Below, in pieces: positions 55,934 through 64,000 of a stretch of 64,000 nucleotides of DNA; the stretch's first letter is position 1; every line of letters starts with the position of its first letter. This DNA is from Schaalia dentiphila ATCC 17982 (GTDB lineage: Bacteria; Actinomycetota; Actinomycetes; Actinomycetales; Actinomycetaceae). A program made the position numbers and the translations under genes. The notes under the pieces are model-generated. The model had not been told where the DNA came from and made no database searches. It worked only from the letters and a program-made list of their open reading frames with translations. The DNA lies in contig NZ_DS264586.1 in the NCBI RefSeq assembly GCF_000154225.1, positions 774,527 through 838,526 of the forward strand. The letters are read 5' to 3'.

Positions 55934-57396
55934 ACCCCCTGGAGGCCATCCCCAGCCACCCCGGCGCGGTCGTCGTCGGCGGTGGCATCGCCGGCCTCGT
56001 GAGCGCGTGGGAATTGGCTCGCGCGGGCGTGCGTCCCCTCCTCGTCGAGGCGCGCGGCTACCTGGGCGGTCTCATCGCTCGGGGCACGGTCGGCGGAGCG
56101 AACGTGGACCTGGGCGCGGAGACATACGTCGTGCGTGGCACCGACACCTCCTCGATTGTGGAGGCCCTGGGGCTGACCTCGGTCGAGCCTGCCGGATCGG
56201 GCGCCCGCCTCTACGCCCCCGCCCTGCGCGGCGGCTGGGAGCTGCGTCCCTTCCTGCGCGATTCGTTCCTGGGAATCCCGGCCCACCCGGACGCGCCCGA
56301 CTGCGCCCATGTGCTCGGCGAGGCCGGGGTGCGCCGCGCGCTCGAGGATCGCTCGATGGGTGGCGGCATCGGCATGGACGAGGCCGGGGAGACTCTGGCC
56401 GGTTTCGTGGCCGCGCGCATGGGGGAGGCCGTGCTGGAGCGCTCGGTGCGGCCGATCATCGCGGGCATCTACACTGCCGATCCTTCCGTGCTGGCAACCG
56501 ACACGGTCGCTCCCGGCCTGCGCGCCGACACTGCCCGTCACGGATCCCTGGCCGCTGCGGTCGCTGCGCGTCTGGCCGCCGCCGGATCGCGCCGCACCCC
56601 CGAAGCCTGCGTCGAGGGCGGCATGTTCGTCCTCGTCGACGCGCTGAGGGCTGCCATCGAAGAGGCCGGGGGAACCGTCCTGACCCGCGTGGGCGCGTTC
56701 TCACTGAGGCGGGAGGCCGCGGGATGGACCCTCGAGTGCGGGCCGACCAAGCCCGGGTCCACCCCCGGAGCTGAACCCGTGCCGAGCGGGCCGGGGGTGA
56801 GCGTTACGACGGAGCGCCTCGTCCTCGCCTGCAGCGCCAACGCCGCCCTGCGCTTGCTGACCGAGGCGCGCATCCCCGGCCTCGTGCCCGATATGAGCGT
56901 TCCCGAGGGTGCGCCCATCGCGCGCCTCACCCTGGCCGTGCGCGCCCCCGAGCTGGACGACGCGCCCGTCTCCCAGGGCCTCCTGGTTGCGCCCGCCCCC
57001 GCCGACGAGCGGCCGGTGGCGGCAAAGGCGCTGTCCCACCTCAACGTCAAGTGGCCCTGGCTCGCCGACCAACTCCCGCCCCACACGCACCTGCTGCGCC
57101 TGTCCTACGGGCGCCTCGGCGAGGCCGAACCCGCCGTCACCGTCGAGGGGACCCTGCGCGACATCCGCACGCTCACCGGCGTCACCATCGCCGCCGAGGC
57201 CGTCACCGACCACCTCCTCGCCCGCTGGAACGGCACGCTCCCACCCCTGCCGCCAGAGTATCGCGGCTGCGTGAGAGCGCTCGAGGAACAGGTGCGTCCC
57301 CTGGGGGGAGTGGCGCTCACGGGCGCCTGGGTCGCGGGAACCGGCATCGCCTCCGTTGTCACACACGCCCGCGCGGGTGCGAAAGGACTGCTATGA
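55930..57396 (+). CDS. hemY: Coproporphyrinogen/protoporphyrinogen oxidase (HemY/CgoX)
   Basis: The 488-residue FAD enzyme has V-V-V-G-G-G-I-A-G-L-V-S-A-W-E (about 15–29) as dinucleotide motif and a C-terminal G-V-A-L-T-G-A-W-V-A-G-T-G-I-A FAD closure (about 457–471). In Actinobacteria HemY-type oxidases make coproporphyrin III from coproporphyrinogen III in the coproporphyrin-dependent haem route. That role fits but is inferred, because the ferrochelatase and ChdC genes are not in this window. Confidence 0.94.
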   Translation: MNPLEAIPSHPGAVVVGGGIAGLVSAWELARAGVRPLLVEARGYLGGLIARGTVGGANVDLGAETYVVRGTDTSSIVEALGLTSVEPAGSGARLYAPALRGGWELRPFLRDSFLGIPAHPDAPDCAHVLGEAGVRRALEDRSMGGGIGMDEAGETLAGFVAARMGEAVLERSVRPIIAGIYTADPSVLATDTVAPGLRADTARHGSLAAAVAARLAAAGSRRTPEACVEGGMFVLVDALRAAIEEAGGTVLTRVGAFSLRREAAGWTLECGPTKPGSTPGAEPVPSGPGVSVTTERLVLACSANAALRLLTEARIPGLVPDMSVPEGAPIARLTLAVRAPELDDAPVSQGLLVAPAPADERPVAAKALSHLNVKWPWLADQLPPHTHLLRLSYGRLGEAEPAVTVEGTLRDIRTLTGVTIAAEAVTDHLLARWNGTLPPLPPEYRGCVRALEEQVRPLGGVALTGAWVAGTGIASVVTHARAGAKGLL

Positions 57397-58427
57397 CCAC
57401 GCGGACATTCGTTCTGGGAACCAGGGGATCGCGCCTGGCGCTCGCCCAATCCACCACCGTCGCGCGGGCGATCGAAGAGGCCGGGGCCCGCCTCGGCGAG
57501 GAGGTGCGCGTCAATCTGGAGGTCGTGCGCACGCACGGCGACGTATCAGCGGCACCCCTGGCAGCGCTTGGAGGCGTCGGTGTGTTCGCCGCGCAGCTGC
57601 GGCTCGCCCTCCTCGGAGGAGAATGCGATCTGGCCGTCCACTCCTTCAAAGACCTGCCCACCGCCCCCACGCCGGGCCTGCGCATCGCGGCCGTCCCGCA
57701 GCGCGAAGACCCCCGCGACGCCCTGTGCGCAGCCGACGGGGCGACTCTGGCATCCCTGCCGGAGGGCGCGCTCGTCGGCACGGGCTCACCCAGGCGCGCC
57801 GCCCAGGTGCTCGCCGCGCGCCCCGACCTGTTTGTCTGCGACCTGCGCGGCAACGTCCCCACGAGGCTCTCGCGCGTGCGCGGCCTCGACCTGGGTGCCG
57901 ACGCGGGCACCGCGCCCTCCGCCCTCGGTACGGGTGAGCGCCTCGACGCGGTCGTCCTCGCGCTTGCCGGGCTGCGGCGCATCGGTCTTGACGCCCACGC
58001 CACCGACGTGCTCGACCCAGCGATCATGATGCCCGCCGCCTCGCAGGGCGCCCTCGCCATCGAAACGCGCGACGAGGACGACCCCCTCCTGCGCGCCCTC
58101 CTGGGCACCCTCAACCATCGGCCGACTGCGCTCGCGGCCAGCGCCGAGCGGGCCGTCCTCTCCGCCCTGGGTGCGGGGTGCGCGGCGCCGGTGGGTGCGT
58201 TCGCTCGCGTGGACGAGGCCTCCTCGGTCCTCTTGCTCGACGCGCGCGTGATGAGCGTCGACGGGCGCGAGCGGGTCGAGGCGAGTGGCTCGCTCGCGCT
58301 CACGGACTCGGTTGGTCTGGACGAGGCCGCCCGCCTCGGCGAGGACGTGGTGCGCCAGCTGCTCGCGGGAGGCGCCGCCGAGGTTACCGACTTGGGAGCG
58401 ACGAAAGCGCCGAGGCAATCCTCGTGA
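57393..58427 (+). CDS. hemC: Hydroxymethylbilane synthase (porphobilinogen deaminase)
   Basis: The 344-residue enzyme joins four porphobilinogens. It starts L-G-T-R-G-S-R-L-A-L-A-Q-S (about 8–20), contains H-S-F-K-D-L-P (about 85), G-S-P-R-R-A-A-Q and the cofactor-binding cysteine in L-G-A-G-C-A-A-P-V-G (about 264). The ATG overlaps the hemY stop by 4 bp. A longer frame upstream is out of phase with hemY and has no family match. Confidence 0.96.
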   Translation: MTTRTFVLGTRGSRLALAQSTTVARAIEEAGARLGEEVRVNLEVVRTHGDVSAAPLAALGGVGVFAAQLRLALLGGECDLAVHSFKDLPTAPTPGLRIAAVPQREDPRDALCAADGATLASLPEGALVGTGSPRRAAQVLAARPDLFVCDLRGNVPTRLSRVRGLDLGADAGTAPSALGTGERLDAVVLALAGLRRIGLDAHATDVLDPAIMMPAASQGALAIETRDEDDPLLRALLGTLNHRPTALAASAERAVLSALGAGCAAPVGAFARVDEASSVLLLDARVMSVDGRERVEASGSLALTDSVGLDEAARLGEDVVRQLLAGGAAEVTDLGATKAPRQSS

Positions 58428-59260
58428 ACGAGCCCCACGCGAGCGCACCCCACGCGAGCGCACCCCACGCGAGCGCACCCCTGACCGGGCGGCGGATCCT
58501 CCTGACCCGCGCCAAGTCCGATGACGCCATCGCGCGCGCTCTGCGGACGGCCGGGGCTCAGGTGGATGCTCTCGCCCTCACTGTGTCGACGCCGCTCGAC
58601 TCCGCGCAGCTCAATGCGGCCCGTGACCGGCTCGCTGACGGCGGATTCGCGTGGGTTGTGTTCTCCTCCTGGAGGGCCGCGCGGGCCGTCGTTTCTGGCC
58701 TTCCACAAGCGCGCTCGCTCGGCACGCGCATCGCCGCCGTCGGCGAGGCCACGGCCCGATGGATCAGCGACCACGCGGGTGTGAGTGCGGACGTGACCGG
58801 AGCCGGATCCGCCGCCGCGCTGCTCGAATGCTTCCCTGCCCCGGCCTCCGGTGCGCGCCCGATCCTCATCCCCCGGTCGGCGGCAGCGCCCGACACGCTG
58901 CCAGACGGGCTACGCGCTCTCGGCTGGAGCGTCGAGGCCGTCGACGCCTACACCACCACTCACGCTGACGCCGCCGATATTCCCGACGATATCGCGGGGA
59001 ATTTCCGCGCGGGGCACTACGACGCGGCGGTCCTCACCGCCTCCTCCCAGGCGCGCGCCCTCCCCCCGCTTCTCGGCCTGCCGCCCCCCACAACCCGGGT
59101 TGTGACCATCGGCGCACCCACCGCAGCCACCGCCAGTCGGCAGGGGATCGCGGTCGCGGCCCAGGCCTCGTCCCCCACACCCGATGCCATCGTCCGCGCC
59201 CTCATCGACGCCCTCGACCGCCCCGCCCACGCCGACGCACCTGAAGAAAGAGACTCATGA
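58424..59260 (+). CDS. hemD: Uroporphyrinogen-III synthase
   Basis: The 278-residue HemD starts at the GTG overlapping the hemC stop. The N-terminus holds three perfect H-A-S-A-P repeats (residues 5–19) before [10 protein letters not shown], where the two-lobed HemD fold begins. The weak sequence conservation typical of HemD is seen: [12 protein letters not shown] (about 76) and [11 protein letters not shown] (about 206), with I-G-A-P-T-A-A-T near 228. Identification rests on both sequence and the strict hemC–hemD–hemB context. Confidence 0.9.
   Translation: MNEPHASAPHASAPHASAPLTGRRILLTRAKSDDAIARALRTAGAQVDALALTVSTPLDSAQLNAARDRLADGGFAWVVFSSWRAARAVVSGLPQARSLGTRIAAVGEATARWISDHAGVSADVTGAGSAAALLECFPAPASGARPILIPRSAAAPDTLPDGLRALGWSVEAVDAYTTTHADAADIPDDIAGNFRAGHYDAAVLTASSQARALPPLLGLPPPTTRVVTIGAPTAATASRQGIAVAAQASSPTPDAIVRALIDALDRPAHADAPEERDS
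58433..58477 (+). repeat. Three perfect 15-bp tandem repeats at the hemD start
   Basis: The unit CCCCACGCGAGCGCA is repeated three times in frame (5 codons each) and followed by a partial CCCC. Changes in copy number would add or remove H-A-S-A-P without shifting the frame. Confidence 0.95.
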
Positions 59261-60288
59261 CCACCGTCCCCGAATCCGTTACCTCCTACCTCGCCGAGGC
59301 CGGGGTGGACTCCTCCCCGATCCCGACGATTCGCCCGCGCCGCCTGCGCTCGACCCCCGCGATGCGCGCCCTCGTGCGCGAAACCCACGTCGACCCCGCC
59401 AAGCTCATCTGGCCCGTCTTCGTGCGCGACGACATCGATGAGCCCCGCGAGATCGCCGCAATGCCGGGCCAGTACCAGCACACGATCGACTCGCTGCGCC
59501 GGGCCGCAGCCGAGGCCGCCGAAGCGGGCGTGGGTGCCATCGACCTGTTCGGCGTGCCCGCCCGCCGCGACGCGATCGGCTCCCAGGCGTGGGCGGAGGA
59601 CGGGATCCTCAACCGCGGCCTCGCAGCAGTGCGCGCCGAGGTCGGCGACGCGCTCGTCGTGTGCGCGGACACCTGCCTGGACGAGTTCACCGACCACGGG
59701 CACTGCGGCCTCCTCGATTCCGAAGGGGGTGTCGACAACGACGCGACCCTGCCGCTCTACCAGGCGATGGCGATTTCCCAGGCGCGCGCGGGCGCACACA
59801 TGGTGTCGCCCTCGGGCATGATGGACGGCCAGGTCGCCGCGATCCGCGCCGCCCTCGACCAGGCGGGACACGCGGACGTCGCCATCCTCGCCTACTCCGC
59901 GAAGTATGCGTCCGCCTACTTCGGGCCCTTCCGCGAGGCCGTCGGTTCCACGCTCAAGGGCAACCGACGCACCTACCAGCAGGACCCCGCGAACCGACGC
60001 GAGGGTCTCTTCGAGGCGCTGCTCGACGCGGCCGAGGGCGCCGACATGCTGATGGTCAAGCCCGCCGGCCCCTACCTGGACGTGCTGGCCAACGTGGCCG
60101 CCGCCTCCGACATTCCCGTCGCCGCCTACCAGGTATCCGGCGAGTATGCGATGGTCGAGGCCGCCGCCGCCAACGGGTGGATCGACCGCACCCGCGTCAT
60201 CGACGAATCCCTGACCGGCATCTTCCGCGCGGGAGCCGACTCCGTCCTCACCTACTGGGCCCTCGAGGTCGCCCGCCGGACCCGCTGA
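59257..60288 (+). CDS. hemB: Delta-aminolevulinic acid dehydratase (porphobilinogen synthase)
   Basis: The 343-residue enzyme condenses two ALA molecules. The Schiff-base lysines are in Y-S-A-K-Y-A-S (about 213) and M-V-K-P-A-G-P-Y (about 268). The metal loop reads [14 protein letters not shown]: of the three zinc cysteines in E. coli, the middle one is Asp here, so metal use may differ. The ATG overlaps the hemD stop by 4 bp. Confidence 0.98.
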   Translation: MTTVPESVTSYLAEAGVDSSPIPTIRPRRLRSTPAMRALVRETHVDPAKLIWPVFVRDDIDEPREIAAMPGQYQHTIDSLRRAAAEAAEAGVGAIDLFGVPARRDAIGSQAWAEDGILNRGLAAVRAEVGDALVVCADTCLDEFTDHGHCGLLDSEGGVDNDATLPLYQAMAISQARAGAHMVSPSGMMDGQVAAIRAALDQAGHADVAILAYSAKYASAYFGPFREAVGSTLKGNRRTYQQDPANRREGLFEALLDAAEGADMLMVKPAGPYLDVLANVAAASDIPVAAYQVSGEYAMVEAAAANGWIDRTRVIDESLTGIFRAGADSVLTYWALEVARRTR

Positions 60289-60335
60289 GCGCGCGTACGC
60301 GTGCCGCTATCCCTCTTACCCTGATGAAGGTAGCC

Positions 60336-61721
60336 GTGACTACTAACGAAACCGCATTCTCCCAAGCAAAATCCGTGATCCCTGGCGGCGTCGACTCGCC
60401 CGTGCGCGCCTTCGGTGGCGTCGGCGGCACCCCGCGCTTCATCGCGAGCGCGAGCGGCGCACGCGTCACCGACGTCGAGGGACGCTCCTATGTGGACCTT
60501 GTTGGCTCGTGGGGCCCGGCGCTGCTTGGCCACGCGCACCCCGAGGTGGTGGCAGCCGTCCAGGAGGCCGCCTCGCGTGGCCTGTCCTTCGGCGCACCCA
60601 CCGAAACTGAGACGCTGCTGGCCAGCGCCGTGCGCGAGCGCGTGCCCTTCGCGGAGCGTGTCCGCTTCGTGTCCACGGGCACCGAGGCGACGATGACGGC
60701 GATCCGCCTGGCGCGCGGCGCCACCGGGCGTGACCTTATCGTGAAATTCGCCGGCAATTACCACGGCCATTCCGACGGTCTGCTCGCTGCCGCCGGGTCG
60801 GGCGTCGCTACGGGTGGCCTGCCCGGTTCTGCCGGTGTCCCCGAGGCCATCACCGCCCAGACGATCGTCCTGCCCTACAACGATGTTGAGGCCCTGCGCG
60901 CGTGCTTCGAGCAGGTGGGTGACAGTATCGCCGCCGTTATCTTCGAGGGTGCCCCCGCCAACATGGGCACGGTCCCGCCCCACCCCGGGTGGAACCGCGA
61001 GATCCGCCGGCTGTGCACCGCGCACGGCGCGCTCATGATCCTCGACGAGGTCCTCACCGGCTTCCGCGTTGACCCCGCCGGTTGGTGGGGCCTCGAGGCC
61101 GTGGCCGGGTGGGTCGACGGCGCGCCCTCGGGCCGCTACAGCGCAGGCTTCGTCGACGCGTCCTGCGTGGAGGGCGCCGACTGGGTGCCCGACCTGGTGA
61201 CCTTCGGCAAGGTCGTGGGCGGCGGCATGCCCCTGGCGGCCGTTGCCGGGCGTGCGGACGTCATGGACCTGTTGGCTCCCCTGGGCCCTGTTTACCAGGC
61301 GGGCACGCTCTCGGGCAACCCCCTGGCCACGGTGGCCGGCCTGCGTACCCTCGAACTGGCTGATCAGGGCGTGTACGACCGCGTGAACGCCTCGGCCCAG
61401 GAGATCAGCACGATCGTGTCGGACGCGCTCAGCGCTGCCGGCGTCGCGCACCGTCTCCAGCGCACGGGATCCCTGTTCTCCGTCATGTTTGGCGAGGCCG
61501 CGGCCTCCTCGGGCGTGTACGACTACGACCAGGCGCGCGCCCAGGAGGCGTGGCGCTACGCCCCCTTCTTCCACTCCTTCCTGTCCTCGGGTGTGGCCCT
61601 GCCGCCCTCGGTGTACGAGGTGTGGTTCGTGTCCGGCGCTCACGGCGAGGCGGAGCTGGATGCTATTGCCGCCGCGGCTCCGGCGGCCGCGCAGGCGGCC
61701 GCTGCGGCTCAGCCCGAGTGA
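60336..61721 (+). CDS. hemL: Glutamate-1-semialdehyde 2,1-aminomutase
   Basis: About 461 residues. This PLP enzyme makes 5-aminolevulinate from the HemA product. The start motif is [14 protein letters not shown]. The PLP lysine is in [11 protein letters not shown] and the phosphate loop is S-T-G-T-E-A-T-M. The GTG at 60336 is chosen because GAAGG lies 5 bp before it; an ATG at 60324 is in frame but has no such site. A short insert near the end of the large domain (about 253–275) and an Ala-rich tail are unusual. It closes the haem operon. Confidence 0.95.
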   Translation: MTTNETAFSQAKSVIPGGVDSPVRAFGGVGGTPRFIASASGARVTDVEGRSYVDLVGSWGPALLGHAHPEVVAAVQEAASRGLSFGAPTETETLLASAVRERVPFAERVRFVSTGTEATMTAIRLARGATGRDLIVKFAGNYHGHSDGLLAAAGSGVATGGLPGSAGVPEAITAQTIVLPYNDVEALRACFEQVGDSIAAVIFEGAPANMGTVPPHPGWNREIRRLCTAHGALMILDEVLTGFRVDPAGWWGLEAVAGWVDGAPSGRYSAGFVDASCVEGADWVPDLVTFGKVVGGGMPLAAVAGRADVMDLLAPLGPVYQAGTLSGNPLATVAGLRTLELADQGVYDRVNASAQEISTIVSDALSAAGVAHRLQRTGSLFSVMFGEAAASSGVYDYDQARAQEAWRYAPFFHSFLSSGVALPPSVYEVWFVSGAHGEAELDAIAAAAPAAAQAAAAAQPE

Positions 61722-61757
61722 TCGATCGCGTCGCGTCATCTGTGGCGTGAACGGCTC

Positions 61758-61789
61758 AGGGGTGGGGATCCTGGTGGGTCCCCACCCCT
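61758..61789 (+). terminator. Terminator hairpin between hemL and the paralogue array
   Basis: An 11-bp perfect stem (61758–61768 with 61779–61789) and a 10-nt loop lie between the convergent hemL and small-protein genes. Confidence 0.7.
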
Positions 61790-61844
61790 CGTCTCTACCG
61801 TTGGTGGGTGGATTGCGGGTGCTCCGCTGGTGCGGTTGTTGTCG

Positions 61845-62339
61845 TCAGTGGCCTTGTTGTGCGAAGTTGTTCATCGTGAATGAGGGGTCTGGGTCAAAGC
61901 AGAATGTTGCTTTTCCTGGGTTGGGGGTGAACCAGACGATGTCTGAGTGGGCTTCCTTCAGGGTGAAGGTGCCGACCCCCTCGATGGTGGTAGTGTCGCC
62001 GAGGTGTAAATCCTCAGCACCCCCGAGGAAGTTGTAGGGTTCGTTGTCGCTGGCAGCGGCGATACTGAAAGAGGCGGTGTCGCGCCCCATGGAGACTTCC
62101 CCCCTGCTGCTCATTCGAACCTTTCGCCCGTCGGAGAGAATGCCGAGGAAAATGGATCGTTGCTTGTCGTATGGGGTGAGGTAGTATCGGCCGGTGCAGG
62201 CCTCACCTGTGGATTGTTCTTTCCAGGGCCAGGCGTAGGCGATGTGTGCGTAGGTCCAGGGGATGACGAACGCCAGGACGAGGATGGCCACGACGACGGC
62301 GCGGATGCGTGCGCGTGCGCGTGCAGGTGTGGTGCTCAT
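61845..62339 (-). CDS. Paralogous single-pass membrane protein 4 (type A)
   Basis: The 164-residue protein belongs to no family that can be named. A basic start is followed by one helix, V-V-V-A-I-L-V-L-A-F-V-I-P-W-T-Y-A-H (about 15–35), and Y-A-W-P-W-K. The outside domain has two cysteines, in E-A-C-T-G-R-Y-Y (about 48) and A-T-F-C-F-D-P-D (about 147), shared by all four paralogues and likely to form a disulfide. The C-terminal G-V-G-T-F-T-L-K-E-A-H-S and W-F-T-P-N-P-G are nearly identical between copies. Last gene of the array; possible immunity or inhibitor role is inferred from context. Confidence 0.8.
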   Translation of the reverse strand: MSTTPARARARIRAVVVAILVLAFVIPWTYAHIAYAWPWKEQSTGEACTGRYYLTPYDKQRSIFLGILSDGRKVRMSSRGEVSMGRDTASFSIAAASDNEPYNFLGGAEDLHLGDTTTIEGVGTFTLKEAHSDIVWFTPNPGKATFCFDPDPSFTMNNFAQQGH

Positions 62340-62378
62340 GGGTGTGCTTCGGTGGTGATGGTGGTTGCCAGCATGCTG

Positions 62379-62852
62379 TCAGAAGTAGGGGTTTACGGTA
62401 AATGTCGGGTCCGGTGTGAAGCAGAATGTCGCTCCACCGGGATTGGGAGTGAACCAGACGATGCCGGAGTGGGCTTCCTTGAGGGTGAAGGTACCTACCC
62501 CCGCGACGGTGGTGGACTCCCCGAGCTGCAGTTCTGGTACGTGAGCGATGTCGTTCACGTGGTTGCCTTCAATCGTGAATAGGGTGAAGCCTGCAGTCTC
62601 AGCACCCATACTGATTTCTCCCCAGGCGTCAAGCCTGACCAACGAGTCGTTGGTCAGTGTTCCTAGGCGCGTCGCGTTCTGGTTAGGTTCTGCTCCTACC
62701 AGGTACTGGCCCTGGCAGGTGATGCGGGTGCCCGTTTGGAATCGTTTCCAGGGCCAGGCGTAGGCGATGTGGGCGTAGGTCCAGGGGATGATGAATGCCA
62801 GGACGAGGACGGCTACGACGATGGCGCGGATGCGTGCGGGTCTGATGCTCAT
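62379..62852 (-). CDS. Paralogous single-pass membrane protein 3 (type B)
   Basis: The 157-residue paralogue has the same leader helix (I-R-A-I-V-V-A-V-L-V-L-A-F-I-I-P) and the same C-terminal block. Its central part is of a second type, R-F-Q-T-G-T-R-I-T-C-Q-G-Q-Y-L-V-G, closer to protein 2 than to 1 or 4. Both conserved cysteines are kept. It lacks the A-Q-Q-G-H end of proteins 2 and 4. It lies 39 bp upstream of protein 4. Confidence 0.8.
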   Translation of the reverse strand: MSIRPARIRAIVVAVLVLAFIIPWTYAHIAYAWPWKRFQTGTRITCQGQYLVGAEPNQNATRLGTLTNDSLVRLDAWGEISMGAETAGFTLFTIEGNHVNDIAHVPELQLGESTTVAGVGTFTLKEAHSGIVWFTPNPGGATFCFTPDPTFTVNPYF

Positions 62853-62883
62853 GGGTCGTGCTCCCTGGTGGAGATGGCCGGTG

Positions 62884-63369
62884 TTAGTGGCCTTGTTGTG
62901 CGTAGTCGTAGACGGTGAAGGTGGGGTCTGGGTCGAAACAGAATGTCGCTCCGCCGGGGTTGGGGGTGAACCAGACGGTGCCGGAGTGGGCTTCCTTGAG
63001 GGTGAAGGTGCCGACCCCCTCGATGGTTGTAGATTCTCCTAGGTGGAGTTGTGGGGAGTGGGCAAAGTTGTCGATTTCATTCCCCCTCTGTGTAGCCAGG
63101 CCGAAGTCACCAGTTTCTACTCCCATGTTGATCTCACCTCCAGCAATAAAATCAACCGGTGCCCCGTCTGATAGATGCCCTAACAGTTCTGGTGGCTTGT
63201 TGGGAAAACCTCCCACCACGTATTGGCCGTCGCAGGAAATGAGGGTGCCTGTTTGGAATCGTTTCCAGGGCCAGGCGTAGGCGATGTGTGCGTAGGTCCA
63301 GGGGATGACGAACGCCAGGACGAGGATGGCCACGACGATGGCGTGGACGCGTGCGGGTCTGATGCTCAT
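62884..63369 (-). CDS. Paralogous single-pass membrane protein 2 (type B)
   Basis: The 161-residue paralogue has the leader helix and type-B central segment R-F-Q-T-G-T-L-I-S-C-D-G-Q-Y-V-V-G-G. It ends Y-A-Q-Q-G-H as protein 4 ends F-A-Q-Q-G-H. The ATG at 63369 (M-S-I-R-P-A-R-V) matches the start of its siblings. An in-frame extension to 63576 lies inside the neighbour and is rejected. Confidence 0.8.
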   Translation of the reverse strand: MSIRPARVHAIVVAILVLAFVIPWTYAHIAYAWPWKRFQTGTLISCDGQYVVGGFPNKPPELLGHLSDGAPVDFIAGGEINMGVETGDFGLATQRGNEIDNFAHSPQLHLGESTTIEGVGTFTLKEAHSGTVWFTPNPGGATFCFDPDPTFTVYDYAQQGH

Positions 63370-63412
63370 GGGTGTGCTTCGGTGGTGATGGTGGTTGTCG
63401 TCCGTGAGTTTG

Positions 63413-63883
63413 TTATGGGAAGTCACGGAACGTGAATGTGGGATCTGGGTCAAAGCAGAATGTTGCTTTTCCTGGGTTGGGGGTGAACCAGACGATGTCG
63501 GAGTGTGCTTCCTTGAGGGTGAAGGTGCCGACCCCCTCGATGGTGGTAGTGTCGCCGAGGTGTAAATCCTCAGCACCCCCGAGGAAGTCGAAGTGGTCGT
63601 TGTCGTCGCGTGCCGATAGGCCGAAGGAGCCGATCTGGCGTCCCATGGAGACTTTTCCGGAAATACCGATGTAGACGAGGCGTCCGTCGGAGATGGTTCC
63701 CAGTTTCATGGATCGTTGCTTGTCGTATGGGGTGAGGTAGTATCGGCCGGTGCAGGCCTCACCTGTGGATTGTTCTTTCCAGGGCCAGGCGTAGGCGATG
63801 TGTGCGTAGGTCCAGGGGATGACGAACGCCAGGACGAGGATGGCCACGACGACGGCGCGGACGCGTGCGGGTCTGATGCTCAT
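63413..63883 (-). CDS. Paralogous single-pass membrane protein 1 (type A)
   Basis: The 156-residue paralogue has its central segment K-E-Q-S-T-G-E-A-C-T-G-R-Y-Y-L-T-P-Y identical to protein 4, and the D-L-H-L-G-D-T-T-T-I-E-G-V-G stretch also identical. Its ATG overlaps the stop of the preceding protease-like gene (ATGA at 63880–63883), so it is translationally coupled to it. This is the first of four paralogues. Confidence 0.82.
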   Translation of the reverse strand: MSIRPARVRAVVVAILVLAFVIPWTYAHIAYAWPWKEQSTGEACTGRYYLTPYDKQRSMKLGTISDGRLVYIGISGKVSMGRQIGSFGLSARDDNDHFDFLGGAEDLHLGDTTTIEGVGTFTLKEAHSDIVWFTPNPGKATFCFDPDPTFTFRDFP

Positions 63884-63999
63884 GGGATTGTCCCAATCGT
63901 GATATCGCCGAAATTGGCGTAGAACTGCTCCCAGCTCATCGTGAAGGTTGCTCCCGTGCTCTTGCCAGTGTTACCGCTGCGATCGTTGTGTCCCCACGG
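63880..63999 (-). CDS. C-terminal end of a probable calpain-family (C2) cysteine protease, truncated by the window
   Basis: Only the last 39 residues are in the window, since the start lies beyond 64000. They begin P-W-G-H-N-D and run on to G-A-T-F-T-M-S-W-E-Q-F-Y-A-N-F-G-D-I-T-I-G. This matches the end of the calpain catalytic domain, where N-P-W-G (Asn is a catalytic residue) is followed by G-x-F-x-M-S-x-x-x-F-x-x-x-F and I-x-I. The catalytic Cys and His would be upstream. It is coupled by ATGA to an array of four paralogous membrane proteins. Family assignment rests on this short piece. Confidence 0.6.
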   Translation of the reverse strand, partial: PWGHNDRSGNTGKSTGATFTMSWEQFYANFGDITIGTIP

Positions 64000-64000
64000 G

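Noticed and set aside
63370..63576. N-terminal extension of paralogue 2
   Set aside because: It overlaps paralogue 1, and the M-S-I-R-P-A-R start at 63369 matches the siblings.

Overview
The window is a high-GC actinobacterial chromosome segment centred on the replication origin. The gene order rpmH–dnaA–dnaN–recF–dciA–gyrB–gyrA, the parAB–rsmG–jag–yidC–yidD–rnpA–rpmH block, a DUF3566 gene after gyrA, a DLW-39-type micro-protein between tRNA-Ile and tRNA-Ala, and sortase-type surface proteins all point to the Actinomycetaceae (Schaalia/Actinomyces-like). The species is inferred, not shown.

Left arm (1–8,900): an aminotransferase tail and a Ddl-type ligase, then, read leftward from the origin, rpmH, rnpA, yidD, yidC, jag, rsmG, parA, parB and a HAD hydrolase. 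Four perfect parS sites (TGTTTCACGTGAAACA) lie in and around parB. DnaA boxes flank dnaA on both sides (9,044–9,223 and 10,802–10,979), with the dnaA–dnaN gap the likely oriC. Rightward run dnaN, recF, dciA, a Gly/Gln-rich membrane protein, gyrB, gyrA and a DUF3566 gene.

Middle (20,800–46,000): a 1.3-kb non-coding composite repeat, an Mbeg1-like alpha/beta hydrolase, two tRNAs, a photolyase, a 1,958-residue LARTG-anchored adhesin with eight SdrD-type B repeats, a PAP2 phosphatase, a YchJ-like protein, trxB, a fused murJ, a DUF6049 protein, a Nudix hydrolase, cca, gnd and a class A PBP.

Right (46,000–64,000): rpsF–ssb–rpsR–rplI; a MATE transporter divergent from dnaB across a DnaA-box-rich gap; a second copy of the composite repeat; rarD and hemA divergent from a tightly overlapping hemE–hemY–hemC–hemD–hemB operon followed by hemL; and, at the edge, the last 39 residues of what looks like a calpain-family (C2) cysteine protease followed by four paralogous single-pass membrane proteins, laid out like a toxin or protease with its inhibitors.

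The most unusual signal is non-coding. Several intergenic regions carry arrays of three direct plus three inverted copies of a short unit, placed with exact mirror symmetry about a centre. Unit sequence and period differ between arrays (42, 20 and 19 bp). Two units recur in three dispersed composite elements (20.9, 31.7 and 51.5 kb). No known element class with this layout comes to mind.
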